A stretch of 64,000 nt of DNA from the NCBI GenBank assembly GCA_000403495.2, contig KE159822.1, forward strand, positions 103,911-167,910, read 5' to 3'. The stretch's first letter is position 1. Each line of letters begins with the position of its first letter. The notes beneath the pieces are model-generated. The model did no database searches. It was given only the letters and a program-made list of their open reading frames with translations, and was not told the origin of the DNA. The position numbers and the translations under genes were made by a program. This document shows, in pieces, positions 1-7,363 of this stretch. The DNA is from Lachnospiraceae bacterium 10-1. GTDB lineage: Bacteria > Bacillota > Clostridia > Lachnospirales > Lachnospiraceae.

Positions 1-299
1 ACCACATGGTCAAGCGGTACAACGATATCTAGCGGGTGCAGATGCCGAACATCACGCCCCACGTCTGCCGCCATACCTACTGCAGCAACATGGCGAAGTC
101 GGGCATGAATCCCAAGACGCTCCAATACCTGATGGGACACAGCGACATTGGGGTGACGTTAAATACCTACACCCACCTTGGGCTGGAGGATGCCACGGAC
201 GAGCTGCGCCGGATGGAGGACTTGGAGAACGCCAGAAAGGAACTGGAAAAGAACAAGGAAGAGAAACCCGTCTCACAGAAGATGTTCCGGGCGATCTGA
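1..299 (+). pseudogene. Tn916-type tyrosine integrase, 3' part, with in-frame stop
   Basis: This is the C-terminal catalytic part of a tyrosine site-specific recombinase; its 5' end lies outside the window. Reading in the frame of the conserved part, TAG occurs at 30-32, where the intact integrase at 16783-17979 has Tyr in the matching stretch (NSIYKVQMP against NDI-stop-RVQMP). Downstream of the stop the HxxRH box (HVCRH), the GHSD box and the nucleophile context TLNTYTHL are all present, so the tail is well preserved and the stop is probably recent. The tail is longer than that of the second integrase, with a charged extension after the tyrosine. G+C is clearly higher than in the second integrase, so the two come from different lineages. 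A re-initiated GTG product from 36 would lack most of the protein. Read-through or a sequencing error cannot be excluded. Confidence 0.85.
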
Positions 300-313
300 A
301 TAAAGAGAGTTTT

Positions 314-343
314 TGCGCCCTGCTTCGGCAGGGCATTTTTTTA
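314..343 (+). terminator. Intrinsic terminator after the integrase remnant
   Basis: A perfect 7-bp GC-rich stem (GCCCTGC at 317-323, GCAGGGC at 328-334) with a TTCG tetraloop is followed by A and a run of seven T. It ends transcription of the integrase remnant and isolates the gene at 472. Confidence 0.9.
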
Positions 344-471
344 TTCCTACTATATCCAAATGGGCAGATTTATGCTAAAATACCAAGGGAGTAAATTCTT
401 TGAAGTGCTTATTTTGAATAAAGTATGTTATAAATTAGAGATACTTGCTATTCTGTATTTCGCAATATTGA

Positions 472-1521
472 ATGAAAAACAGAGCTGATTGTTTGGAAGG
501 GTGTTATGGTAAGTATATGACAGAAGATCAATTCAAAATCGAACCACAATATGGTCCAAGCCATAATTTTTTGGTATATTGTAATGATGTATTAGTGAGC
601 TTTCTAAAGTATGTAGATTGCGAGAAGTTGTCCTCTGTAAAGATAAATTTTAAGAATAAGGAAGATGAACATAGCTTTGCTGATTTAAAAGAAGGTAGTG
701 ATATTTTTGATTGGATGGAAGAACATGGCTATAGTGATGAAATGTATGAATTAGAATATCGGCATACATTTTTTTCTTTAGTGGCCGATTTCTGTCATTA
801 TATGTTGGAATCATTTGAATGCGCTGCAAAAAAGAAGGTTGCTGTTGCGTATGCATTATTAAGGAAACCGTTACGCGATAATTTGTACTATATTGAATGG
901 CTGGCAGCAGAAAGAGAAGACTTGTTGGATAAACTAGCAAAGGGTAAGGCAAAAGATTTAGTAATAAACAAATCCAACGCAAAAAAATATATTGAGAAAG
1001 TTGAAAAGATTTACGGTATTGCTCATCAGGATGGATTTTTTAATTTTCGGTATGATAAGAATGATAGAATGAGCCTAGAGAAAATATGGAATAAGGCTAA
1101 TCATGTAATAACAACTCATTCCTATACAAAATCAGCACAAGGAGAATTAAATTTTGTCTTTTTAGATGAGGAGCGGATTGATGAGTTTACCAGATATTAT
1201 TATTGCGTTGTTCCATTGGTAATGTCATATGCTGTAGATTTGATTGTGGCAATGTTTGAACGGATTATAAATGTAAATCCAATGACTAATGTTATAAACA
1301 GGGTATTAAAACTGGCAAGGCAAGCATGTACAGCGGATGGGAAATTCTTTCAAGATGCACTTAATATATTGGAAGTGGATGAAATCCCCTTTTTCTGTCC
1401 TCATTGCGGAAATGAAATACATATGAATTTAGATATTCTGTTTGAATTGATGAATAATATGTTTAAATGTGAGGAATGTGGATTCAAAATAGAATCATCT
1501 AACTATGTATTTGATTATTAG
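472..1521 (+). CDS. Uncharacterised 349-aa protein with C-terminal zinc ribbon
   Basis: I do not recognise this protein. It is mostly alpha-helical in appearance, with no membrane segment or signal peptide. The last 50 residues hold two CxxC pairs (FCPHCG and KCEECG, about 30 residues apart), a typical zinc ribbon. The middle has a helix with ALLRKPLRDNLYYIEWL, a pattern reminiscent of HEPN/AbiV-like or other abortive-infection proteins, but the match is too weak to name a family. The gene is very A+T-rich compared with the integrase before it. It sits alone between the integrase terminator and an attachment site, the usual place for cargo of a mobile element. No clear ribosome site precedes the ATG at 472; an in-frame ATG at 517 is the alternative. 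A defence role is only suggested by position. Confidence 0.6.
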   Translation: MKNRADCLEGCYGKYMTEDQFKIEPQYGPSHNFLVYCNDVLVSFLKYVDCEKLSSVKINFKNKEDEHSFADLKEGSDIFDWMEEHGYSDEMYELEYRHTFFSLVADFCHYMLESFECAAKKKVAVAYALLRKPLRDNLYYIEWLAAEREDLLDKLAKGKAKDLVINKSNAKKYIEKVEKIYGIAHQDGFFNFRYDKNDRMSLEKIWNKANHVITTHSYTKSAQGELNFVFLDEERIDEFTRYYYCVVPLVMSYAVDLIVAMFERIINVNPMTNVINRVLKLARQACTADGKFFQDALNILEVDEIPFFCPHCGNEIHMNLDILFELMNNMFKCEECGFKIESSNYVFDY

Positions 1522-1623
1522 GGGGAAGCTGATGCGATAGAAGATTAGCGTTAGGAATTTAGGTTATTTTGATATGAGCTTATCAAAAATACCACAGTAG
1601 TAAAAACCCCCAATTCCTACTAC

Positions 1624-1903
1624 GTTTTTACTACGATTGACGGAATCAATATGCCCCGTTTTGCCCCGATTTGCCATTTTCGTTACATTTTTAACAATCT
1701 CCACGGACAAAGCAAACTCCGCAAATCGCGCCAAAACACGGCAAATCAGAGCATTTCAGGAGGAAATTTTATTATGATAAAAATTTTATTCGTCTGCCAC
1801 GGAAGCAGGTTGGATAGCCGGGAATCAGTGGTAGTTGTGGGGCAGAACGGGGCAAAGTGCGACATTGGAGAAAGTAGTAGACTACGGTTTTACTACGAGT
1901 GAG
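1624..1903. repeat. Repeats flanking an attachment core (candidate integrase arm sites)
   Basis: A 16-bp near-perfect inverted repeat flanks the LMW-PTP start fragment: TGCCCCGTTTTGCCCC at 1652-1667 and GGGGCAGAACGGGGCA at 1839-1854, with 15 of 16 pairing. Outside it, GTTTTTACTACGA at 1624-1636 recurs as GTTTTACTACGA at 1887-1898 in direct orientation, and the same word appears reversed near 1595-1606. Each GCCCC arm is itself a double site with about 10-bp spacing, matching one helical turn. Such paired sites on both sides of a core are how tyrosine integrases of phages and Tn916-like elements bind. The binding role is inferred. Confidence 0.55.
1774..1902 (+). pseudogene. Truncated start of an LMW protein tyrosine phosphatase gene (left attachment core)
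   Basis: An AGGAGG ribosome site precedes ATG at 1774, and the first ten codons encode MIKILFVCHG, identical to the start of the intact phosphatase at 18156. The reading frame then diverges within the CX5R loop and stops at 1900-1902. The identical DNA is 1774-1784 and 1789-1802 (TTCGTCTGCCACGG). Upstream sequence back to about 1735 is also homologous to that upstream of 18156 but diverged. I read this as an attachment-site half created by integration into the phosphatase gene. The residual peptide lacks the catalytic arginine and is not expected to work. Confidence 0.7.
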
Positions 1904-1942
1904 GGAATGAAAGGAGAGCCTTGCATATTTTTCTAAACAAGA

Positions 1943-1971
1943 TTGACAATAGGATATATTTTCATTAATAT
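1943..1971 (+). promoter_or_regulatory. Sigma-A promoter for the structured RNA and mntA-hepT
   Basis: TTGACA at 1943-1948 and TAATAT at 1966-1971 are separated by 17 bp, a near-consensus housekeeping promoter. Transcription would begin near 1978, just before the structured RNA. Confidence 0.7.
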
Positions 1972-1977
1972 TAAAAT

Positions 1978-2064
1978 ATAAATAAGCTGGTAGCGCAACA
2001 CTGGTTGGGCTGGTCGAAAGACCCTGGTTCATCGAACGGCGGGGAATTTCCCCGTTATTTTTAT
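1978..2064 (+). ncRNA. Candidate small structured RNA or attenuating leader ending in an intrinsic terminator
   Basis: Between the promoter and mntA lies about 85 nt rich in stems: GGTC-GAAA-GACC (2012-2023, a GNRA tetraloop hairpin), GTTC-ATC-GAAC (2027-2037) and GGGGAA-T-TTCCCC (2041-2053) followed by TTATTTTTAT. The last is a good rho-independent terminator that ends about 35 nt before the mntA start codon. The segment near 1986-2000 resembles a tRNA D-arm, but no acceptor or anticodon stem forms. Two readings fit: a free-standing small RNA, or a 5' leader in which termination is regulated. No Rfam family is recognised. Confidence 0.5.
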
Positions 2065-2099
2065 ATTACTTCAACACTAAGTCATGGAGGTGATTTGGC

Positions 2100-2390
2100 A
2101 TGCCAGATATTAGTGAAATTCAGAAAATTGTTGTTCCTATCGCACATGCCTATGGGGTAAAGAGATTATATCTGTTTGGCTCATATGCAAAAGGTACGGC
2201 AAATGAGAAAAGCGATGTAGATTTACTTGTGGAAAAAGGAAAGTCTATGTCGTTGCTTAAACTTTCCGGGATGCGCCAGATGGTTCAGGAGGCATTGAAC
2301 CTTTCAGTTGATTTGGTTACCACTGCAGGCATTGAGGATGATTTCAGGAAAGAAATAGACGGAACGGAGATATTATTGTATGAAGAATAA
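2100..2390 (+). CDS. mntA: MntA-type minimal nucleotidyltransferase antitoxin
   Basis: This 96-aa protein is a minimal nucleotidyltransferase of the type VII toxin-antitoxin class. The defining GSX10DXD motif is exact: Gly27-Ser28, ten residues, then Asp39-x-Asp41, which bind metal and ATP. In characterised pairs MntA transfers AMP to a tyrosine of its HEPN partner and so silences it. A GGAGGTGA ribosome site precedes ATG 2100. The stop overlaps the start of the next gene by 11 nt, so the two are translationally coupled, antitoxin first. The pair is driven by the promoter at 1943 across the terminator at 2041, so its level may depend on read-through. Family identification is firm; activity is inferred from family knowledge. 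Confidence 0.88.
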   Translation: MPDISEIQKIVVPIAHAYGVKRLYLFGSYAKGTANEKSDVDLLVEKGKSMSLLKLSGMRQMVQEALNLSVDLVTTAGIEDDFRKEIDGTEILLYEE

Positions 2391-2730
2391 AGATATAATT
2401 ATCCTCAAAAAAATTTTGGACTATTGTAGTCAGTTAGATGAAGCATGTGATATGTTTGATAACGATTACAATAATTTTTTGAGCAATTCGGTTTTTCAAA
2501 ATGCCTGCTGTATGTGTATTTTGCAGATAGGGGAGTTATGCAAAGTAATATCAGAGGAATTGAGAATGCAGGAAAAAGTTGTTCCGTGGAAAGAATGGTG
2601 TGGAATCAGGGATATTTTTGCACATCAGTATTCAAATCTGGACTGTCAGTCAGCATGGGAAACTATACAGCATGATCTTCCGGAATTGAAAACAGAAATA
2701 GCAAGAATCTTAAAGAAGAATGATGAATAG
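2380..2730 (+). CDS. hepT: HepT-type HEPN ribonuclease toxin (DUF86)
   Basis: This 116-aa all-helical protein has the HEPN RNase motif RX4HXY intact: Arg77, His82 and Tyr84 in RDIFAHQY. In studied HepT toxins the Arg/His pair cleaves RNA and the Tyr is the residue AMPylated by MntA. Length and the RDIFAHQY spacing fit DUF86. It overlaps mntA by 11 nt. Its place inside an integrative island, next to an attachment site, suggests it stabilises the island or protects against phage; neither can be shown here. Five Cys lie between residues 43 and 74, more than usual for such a small protein. Confidence 0.88.
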   Translation: MKNKDIIILKKILDYCSQLDEACDMFDNDYNNFLSNSVFQNACCMCILQIGELCKVISEELRMQEKVVPWKEWCGIRDIFAHQYSNLDCQSAWETIQHDLPELKTEIARILKKNDE

Positions 2731-2854
2731 CAAAAAAATGAATTTTGAGATAATAAATCAGGAGGCAATGGAAAGAGATATTGCGGACTATGCGAAAGAC
2801 AGTAGGTTGACAGAGCCATCAGATGGCAAATGCAAAGTATGGTATGCCTTATAA
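2723..2854 (+). CDS. Short ORF overlapping hepT, possible gene remnant
   Basis: An ATG at 2723, overlapping the hepT stop by 8 nt, opens a 43-codon frame beginning MNSKKMNFEIINQEAMERDI and ending KVWYAL. I do not recognise it. The abrupt stop after a well-formed helical stretch suggests the 5' stub of a longer gene. The following 170 bp contain no frame I can support, only two direct GGGGTAAAAG words (2914, 2942). Confidence 0.3.
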   Translation: MNSKKMNFEIINQEAMERDIADYAKDSRLTEPSDGKCKVWYAL

Positions 2855-3023
2855 AAGCGCAATTTGCCGATTGGCTGAATTGAGACTTGGGCTGAATAAA
2901 TTTCTCATAGGTTGGGGTAAAAGAAGTAAATCGCCTACCTCGGGGTAAAAGTCCACTAAGTCTAATTGCGGCACAGGCGGCAATCTTGAATTGATGCCAT
3001 AGGAATTTGGGTACTCGCAGGCA

Positions 3024-3061
3024 AAAGCGATAGAAAGTAACTTTATCGCTCTTTCTTTTTT
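3024..3061 (+). terminator. Intrinsic terminator downstream of mntA-hepT
   Basis: The stem AGCGATA (3026-3032) pairs with TATCGCT (3044-3050), followed by a T-rich tract to 3061. It closes the toxin-antitoxin unit just before the convergent response regulator gene, whose stop codon it touches. Confidence 0.7.
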
Positions 3062-3674
3062 AACAAATGGGAGGGATATACCCCATTTGAATGGCTTTCG
3101 TTACAGCTTCAACAGATGAGGTAACGTCAAGTTTTTCAAATATATGCTGCAAATGATTTGATAGGGTACGCTCGCTGATATAGAGTGTAGCTGCAATCTT
3201 TTTCCGCTTCATACCGGCAGCTATAAGCCGCAGGATTTGTTTTTCGCAATCAGTCAATTCCTCTAAAAACGGAATCTCCCTATTAAAAATAACTGCACCC
3301 TGTGATATTTGGGAAAGGAAGGATACCAGTTTTTCAGGCTCTATGTTTTTATTGATAAATCCCTTTGCCCCGATTTTTTCTGCTTCGCTGCGGTATACTG
3401 GCAGGTCATATCCAGACAGGATCACTATCTTTTGCTCCGGATATCGGTATAGCAGTTGTTTTGCCAATTCCAAACCATCTTCGGATGCTATGTTTTTCAA
3501 ATTTATATCCATAAGCAGGATATCCGGCCTGTTGGTATCAATGAAGCTGTCCAACCGGGAAATATCATTGATGCTTTCAAATGATGTGATCTCAGGATAA
3601 TCCGATAAGGCAATCTCCAGACTTTTTGAAAATAGGGCGTGGTCATCTACTAATAAAATATTGATAAGAAACAT
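3060..3674 (-). CDS. NarL/LuxR-family response regulator
   Basis: This 204-aa protein has an N-terminal receiver domain (acidic pair Asp10-Asp11, phospho-acceptor Asp56 in LLMDINL, conserved Lys near 108) and a C-terminal LuxR helix-turn-helix from about residue 138 (LTDCEKQILRLIAAG, ISERTLSNHLQHIFEKL). It is the last gene of a four-gene leftward operon after an ABC transporter and a histidine kinase, and overlaps the kinase by 32 nt, so the two are a cognate pair. GGAG directly abuts the ATG at 3674, an unusually tight spacing, so translation may rely on coupling to the kinase. The probable target is the inverted repeat at 8171-8210 in front of the operon. Confidence 0.88.
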   Translation of the reverse strand: MFLINILLVDDHALFSKSLEIALSDYPEITSFESINDISRLDSFIDTNRPDILLMDINLKNIASEDGLELAKQLLYRYPEQKIVILSGYDLPVYRSEAEKIGAKGFINKNIEPEKLVSFLSQISQGAVIFNREIPFLEELTDCEKQILRLIAAGMKRKKIAATLYISERTLSNHLQHIFEKLDVTSSVEAVTKAIQMGYIPPIC

Positions 3675-5208
3675 CTCCTTTCATTGGCAGGGTAATCTGT
3701 ATGCAGACCCCATGCGGGAAGTTACTGGTTATCTTTACAGAACCCTCCATATTACCTACACGCTCAGTGACCAGTGCAAGCCCGCTGTGCTTTGATGGAT
3801 CGGCGGATGAGAGGGAGTCTGCGTCAGCGGTTCCATTGTCCCTTATGCACAGCGCTATGATCCCGTTGTCCTCTGTAAGGGTTATCCATGCTTTTTCACC
3901 CTCTGAGTGCTTGTAAATATTTGTGACAAGCTCTTTCAGGAGACGGTATACGAATATGTCATAAGGGGCAGTTAAAAACAGGGAGTCCGGGCACTCAAAA
4001 GTAATACGGATATTACGGTGCGGAAAGGACTGTGATATATATTCAAGCAGGCTTTGGTAATTCTCTTTCACAGTGAGCTTGGGGAGCATTGCAGGGCGGT
4101 AATCCTGCATCCGCTCACGGATATAAGTGTTCATGTTATCAAGGGTTTCCGTGATGGTTTTCTGGATATCGGGGTGGCCTGCCTTTTTCATCATGTTCTT
4201 TATGGAAAGCAGGTCCTGGAGAATGTCATCATGGAGGAAATCTGCAAATTCGAGGTTTAACTGTTCTTCCTGCTGTAGCTGCTTTAATGCGGCGTGGTAT
4301 CTGCTTTCCCTGACCATTGCACTTTTTCCGTGCTTTAAATTAAAATCTAATGCAATGTTGCAGGCATATACAAGGACAAACATGGCATCCAGCATAAGGA
4401 AAAACAGTGGGAGGCCGATGCCTGAAGCCAGGGCGGACAGACCGCAGGTGGCTGCCCCGGCAAGCAGGATCAATGCTGACTGGCGACTGCTGAATATGGT
4501 TGACAGAGGGACGCTGCTATGCTCTTTTCGTATAATGCCGTGTATGCTCATAGAGAACAGCAGGACAGGAAGATATATCCCAAAATTAGAAAGATGTCCA
4601 TTGACTCCCATTGTAGAAAAATAATAGGCAAGGAATAAAATGATCACCGTTACAAGGGAGAAAAGGATACATTTCCATTCCGCCTTAAAAACAAAGGCAG
4701 TCCTTTTTCTATGGATTATAACAATGAAAATGAAACAAAGCCAGCCTGCCAGAAACTGTATGCCATAAAACAGGGCGAATATTTCATTTGAAACAAACAG
4801 GCCAATAAGGGAGCAGATGCAGGTTCCGGTCAGGCAGATGTTTACTGCTTTCTTGAATTTATATCCGCTTCCCTGAAACAGAAACATGAGTATGAAATTT
4901 ATGGAGACATACCAAATGACCGGGCTTAAGGCAGAGAAGACCATACCCGTCCGGGCCTCATCCTGCGCCGACAGGAGTATATACCAGCTATGGAGTGCCA
5001 GCAGGCCGCAAAACAGGGAGATGACTTTGTTTCCCCTGACATTGCAGGAGCTTATATAAGTAATGTCTATGAGCATCAAAGAGGACAGGAACAGGGATAC
5101 GGTTCCTGTGGCATTAAATGCCATATTCCGGTTTATGGCCAGTGCCATATACATAATGAGCAAAATGGAATTTGCAAAAAGCAGAAGGTTTAATGTTATA
5201 CGCTTCAT
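3643..5208 (-). CDS. Sensor histidine kinase, HisKA_3 type
   Basis: This 521-aa membrane kinase has about eight hydrophobic segments in residues 1-260, without an evident extracellular sensor loop. A HisKA_3 dimerisation helix follows, with the phospho-acceptor His in FLHDDILQDLLSIK, then a HATPase domain with an N-box (ELVTNIYKHS) and a G-box (DNGTADAD). HisKA_3 kinases pair with NarL-type regulators, as found here. I chose ATG 5208 because GGAGG precedes it at good spacing; an upstream in-frame ATG at 5319 would add 37 residues overlapping the hairpin at 5305. Position after an FtsX-type transporter suggests it senses cell-envelope stress or antimicrobial peptide, possibly through the transporter; that is inference. 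Confidence 0.87.
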   Translation of the reverse strand: MKRITLNLLLFANSILLIMYMALAINRNMAFNATGTVSLFLSSLMLIDITYISSCNVRGNKVISLFCGLLALHSWYILLSAQDEARTGMVFSALSPVIWYVSINFILMFLFQGSGYKFKKAVNICLTGTCICSLIGLFVSNEIFALFYGIQFLAGWLCFIFIVIIHRKRTAFVFKAEWKCILFSLVTVIILFLAYYFSTMGVNGHLSNFGIYLPVLLFSMSIHGIIRKEHSSVPLSTIFSSRQSALILLAGAATCGLSALASGIGLPLFFLMLDAMFVLVYACNIALDFNLKHGKSAMVRESRYHAALKQLQQEEQLNLEFADFLHDDILQDLLSIKNMMKKAGHPDIQKTITETLDNMNTYIRERMQDYRPAMLPKLTVKENYQSLLEYISQSFPHRNIRITFECPDSLFLTAPYDIFVYRLLKELVTNIYKHSEGEKAWITLTEDNGIIALCIRDNGTADADSLSSADPSKHSGLALVTERVGNMEGSVKITSNFPHGVCIQITLPMKGDVSYQYFISR

Positions 5209-5304
5209 ATCCGGCCTCCTTTTTTCACGCTTCATTATACCATTTATTTTCGGGTATACAAACAGGAATTTCTGCATGATTTCTGATTTGTCATAAAGGC
5301 GTGT

Positions 5305-5336
5305 GAAACCGCCGGGCATGAAAGCGCGGCGGTTTC
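5305..5336 (-). repeat. Intra-operon hairpin between permease and kinase
   Basis: A perfect 10-bp inverted repeat, GAAACCGCCG at 5305-5314 and CGGCGGTTTC at 5327-5336, lies in the gap between the permease stop and the kinase start. No T-run follows on the minus strand, so it is more likely an mRNA processing or stability element, or a leaky terminator, that sets kinase and regulator below transporter level. Confidence 0.6.
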
Positions 5337-5345
5337 ATGCAGCCC

Positions 5346-7352
5346 CTATTTTGTCAGCACAGCTTTACAGCAGGTGTGGACAGTCATACGGTAATAGGCC
5401 AGATAAATAATGAATGTCAGCATAATGGCGGCCATTGTGGGTGTATACAGCACGAGGCTGTTTTTCAGGATATTCTGCATGAGGGCGGACTTGTATACCA
5501 GCGTGGCGAAGATGCAGTCTGCCAGCCCGAATAAAAATGGGATGATGAAAAAAGCCGCCGTCTGTTTTTGGATGATCTTTTGGATTTTCCTGTCCGTATA
5601 CCCCATTTTCCGGAGAATATCATAATCAGATTTCGAGTCGGTTATGGCTGAAACATTATTAAAGTAAAGGATGCTTCCGGTTGCTATAAAGAACAACACC
5701 ACGAGAAAACCGATTAACAGGAATGTGGAACTGCTCAGGGAAAATATTTCGTGTACCCTGTGCGAGTTTCCCTGCAGGTAGGGACTTCCGGACAGATATT
5801 CTGACAGGGCCTGGAATAGTGCCTCGTTATCCTCAATAGATTTTCCGTTTATGCTGAGGACTTTCGCTGCAGGAACTGCCTGTTCTGTTATCATATGGTA
5901 TAAATCGTCACTTACGATCAAAGTCCCGACACTGTTTGCAAATGAAATGGGATTATCCAAAGTAACAGCGGTCACTGTGACCGGTATTTCATGATTGCCT
6001 ATGAGCAGTGGATAAACATTGCCCGTTTCATCATTGTCAGAATCCGGCTGGTACTTGATTAAAATACACTCATTGTTATTTAAAGTGGCAAACTGTTCCA
6101 ACGCTTTTGTCCGTCCCTGTGCTTCCAGAAGGGCTGTATAGTTTGAAAATGGAATACATTCAAACCCTGCATCCCGCAGGATTTTTTCATTATCCGAATC
6201 CCCCTTGGAGGTTCCGATGCTGTACTCCACAGGGAGCTGCCCGGCAGTGGAAGTGACCTTATAAATATCAGTCTGCAGGAATGTGACATCATCCCCCGGT
6301 GAATACTCATTTATGATCTGTTTGAACGCAGTTATTTCACGTTCATTTTCAATCCTGCATTCTATTTCCGATGGCGCCATACGGGATACCGCAGCTATTG
6401 GGTAGTATAGCGACAAAGCCATGACGCTTGAAACAGTCAATGTTGCGGCTGACAATAATGTAAGCATGATCAGTGTCCTGGAGTTTGAATGGATACGGTA
6501 TATGAACCCAGGCGCAGTGATGATCTTCGTTTCCGTGTAGAATTTTCGTTTGTTTTTCTTACCTGCCTGTACCGCAAAGGGAAGAAAGGATGCGATAAAA
6601 AGCACTGTTCCTGAGAGTATGAGTGCAGATGTCAGCATGCCGACTGGATAAAAACCAATTGTAAGCCATAAGGATTCCGCACCCCATAATATATCGAGTG
6701 CAAGGCAGTATCCTGAAATAACAGCCAAAAATCCAATGACAGACGGGACAGCATGGAAACTCATCCTTTTTTCTGCACTTTTTTCATATCTCACTAAATC
6801 CATGAGTGATGTCCTGAAAAGGAACCTGCTGTTGGACAGGGCTAATACTGTGACAACAGCGGAAATAAAGCAGGCTGTTTTCATAACGGCATTTGGGTTA
6901 AAAAAGGGTATTTCTGAATGATTGACCGCCAGATCCAGCAATTTTGTAATGCCAAAGACAATCCCCTTGTGGAAAAAACCGCCCAGAAGTATCCCGGCGA
7001 TAAAAGCTCCTGAACAGGTGAGCAGGTTCTCTGTTATGAGCAGGGAGAGTATTGTGGATTTTCTGTATCCTAATAATGCGTAAATACCGAGTTCCTTTGT
7101 GCGGCGGCGTAAAAAGAAGCTGTTTGAATATGACATATAGAAAACAACAAAAGCCATGAGGAATACGGAAATCGTGTTGCACATCGTTTCAACCCGTCCG
7201 TCATTTGATATTTTTTCAAGCATGACCGCATTCATGGAGAACGAAGTGAATGCAAAAAAGATAGTAATCACAAATGAAACGGATAATAGATAGAGGGCGT
7301 AAAACGAAAAATTATTTTTCAGATTCTTAAGCGCCATAGATAAATTATGCAT
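5346..7352 (-). CDS. BceB-like FtsX-family ABC permease
   Basis: This 668-aa permease has one transmembrane segment near the N-terminus, three around residues 55-170, pairs near 200-310, a roughly 200-residue extracytoplasmic region (about 325-520) and three C-terminal segments with the FtsX fold. One large loop with about ten segments is the plan of BceB/VraG-type permeases, which protect against bacitracin, lantibiotics and defensins and also present signals to a partner kinase. It lies 11 nt downstream of its ATPase gene in the same leftward operon. Which peptide it handles cannot be read from sequence. The operon lies inside an integrative island, so this is a transferable resistance candidate. 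Confidence 0.85.
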   Translation of the reverse strand: MHNLSMALKNLKNNFSFYALYLLSVSFVITIFFAFTSFSMNAVMLEKISNDGRVETMCNTISVFLMAFVVFYMSYSNSFFLRRRTKELGIYALLGYRKSTILSLLITENLLTCSGAFIAGILLGGFFHKGIVFGITKLLDLAVNHSEIPFFNPNAVMKTACFISAVVTVLALSNSRFLFRTSLMDLVRYEKSAEKRMSFHAVPSVIGFLAVISGYCLALDILWGAESLWLTIGFYPVGMLTSALILSGTVLFIASFLPFAVQAGKKNKRKFYTETKIITAPGFIYRIHSNSRTLIMLTLLSAATLTVSSVMALSLYYPIAAVSRMAPSEIECRIENEREITAFKQIINEYSPGDDVTFLQTDIYKVTSTAGQLPVEYSIGTSKGDSDNEKILRDAGFECIPFSNYTALLEAQGRTKALEQFATLNNNECILIKYQPDSDNDETGNVYPLLIGNHEIPVTVTAVTLDNPISFANSVGTLIVSDDLYHMITEQAVPAAKVLSINGKSIEDNEALFQALSEYLSGSPYLQGNSHRVHEIFSLSSSTFLLIGFLVVLFFIATGSILYFNNVSAITDSKSDYDILRKMGYTDRKIQKIIQKQTAAFFIIPFLFGLADCIFATLVYKSALMQNILKNSLVLYTPTMAAIMLTFIIYLAYYRMTVHTCCKAVLTK

Positions 7353-7363
7353 CTCTCCCCCTC

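Noticed and set aside
1651..1902. An 83-codon ORF extending upstream of the phosphatase fragment
   Set aside because: The upstream part runs through the arm repeats without a ribosome site; only the part from ATG 1774 has homology.
1981..2040. Possible tRNA gene (AGCTGGTAGCGCA resembles a D-arm, GGTTC resembles a T-arm)
   Set aside because: No acceptor stem, no anticodon stem-loop with seven-base loop, and the GTTC element pairs with GAAC over a three-base loop. Kept as a structured RNA instead.
2914..2951. Two direct GGGGTAAAAG words as integrase arm sites
   Set aside because: They differ from both arm families (GCCCC and TTTAGCCC) and lie over 1 kb from the core.
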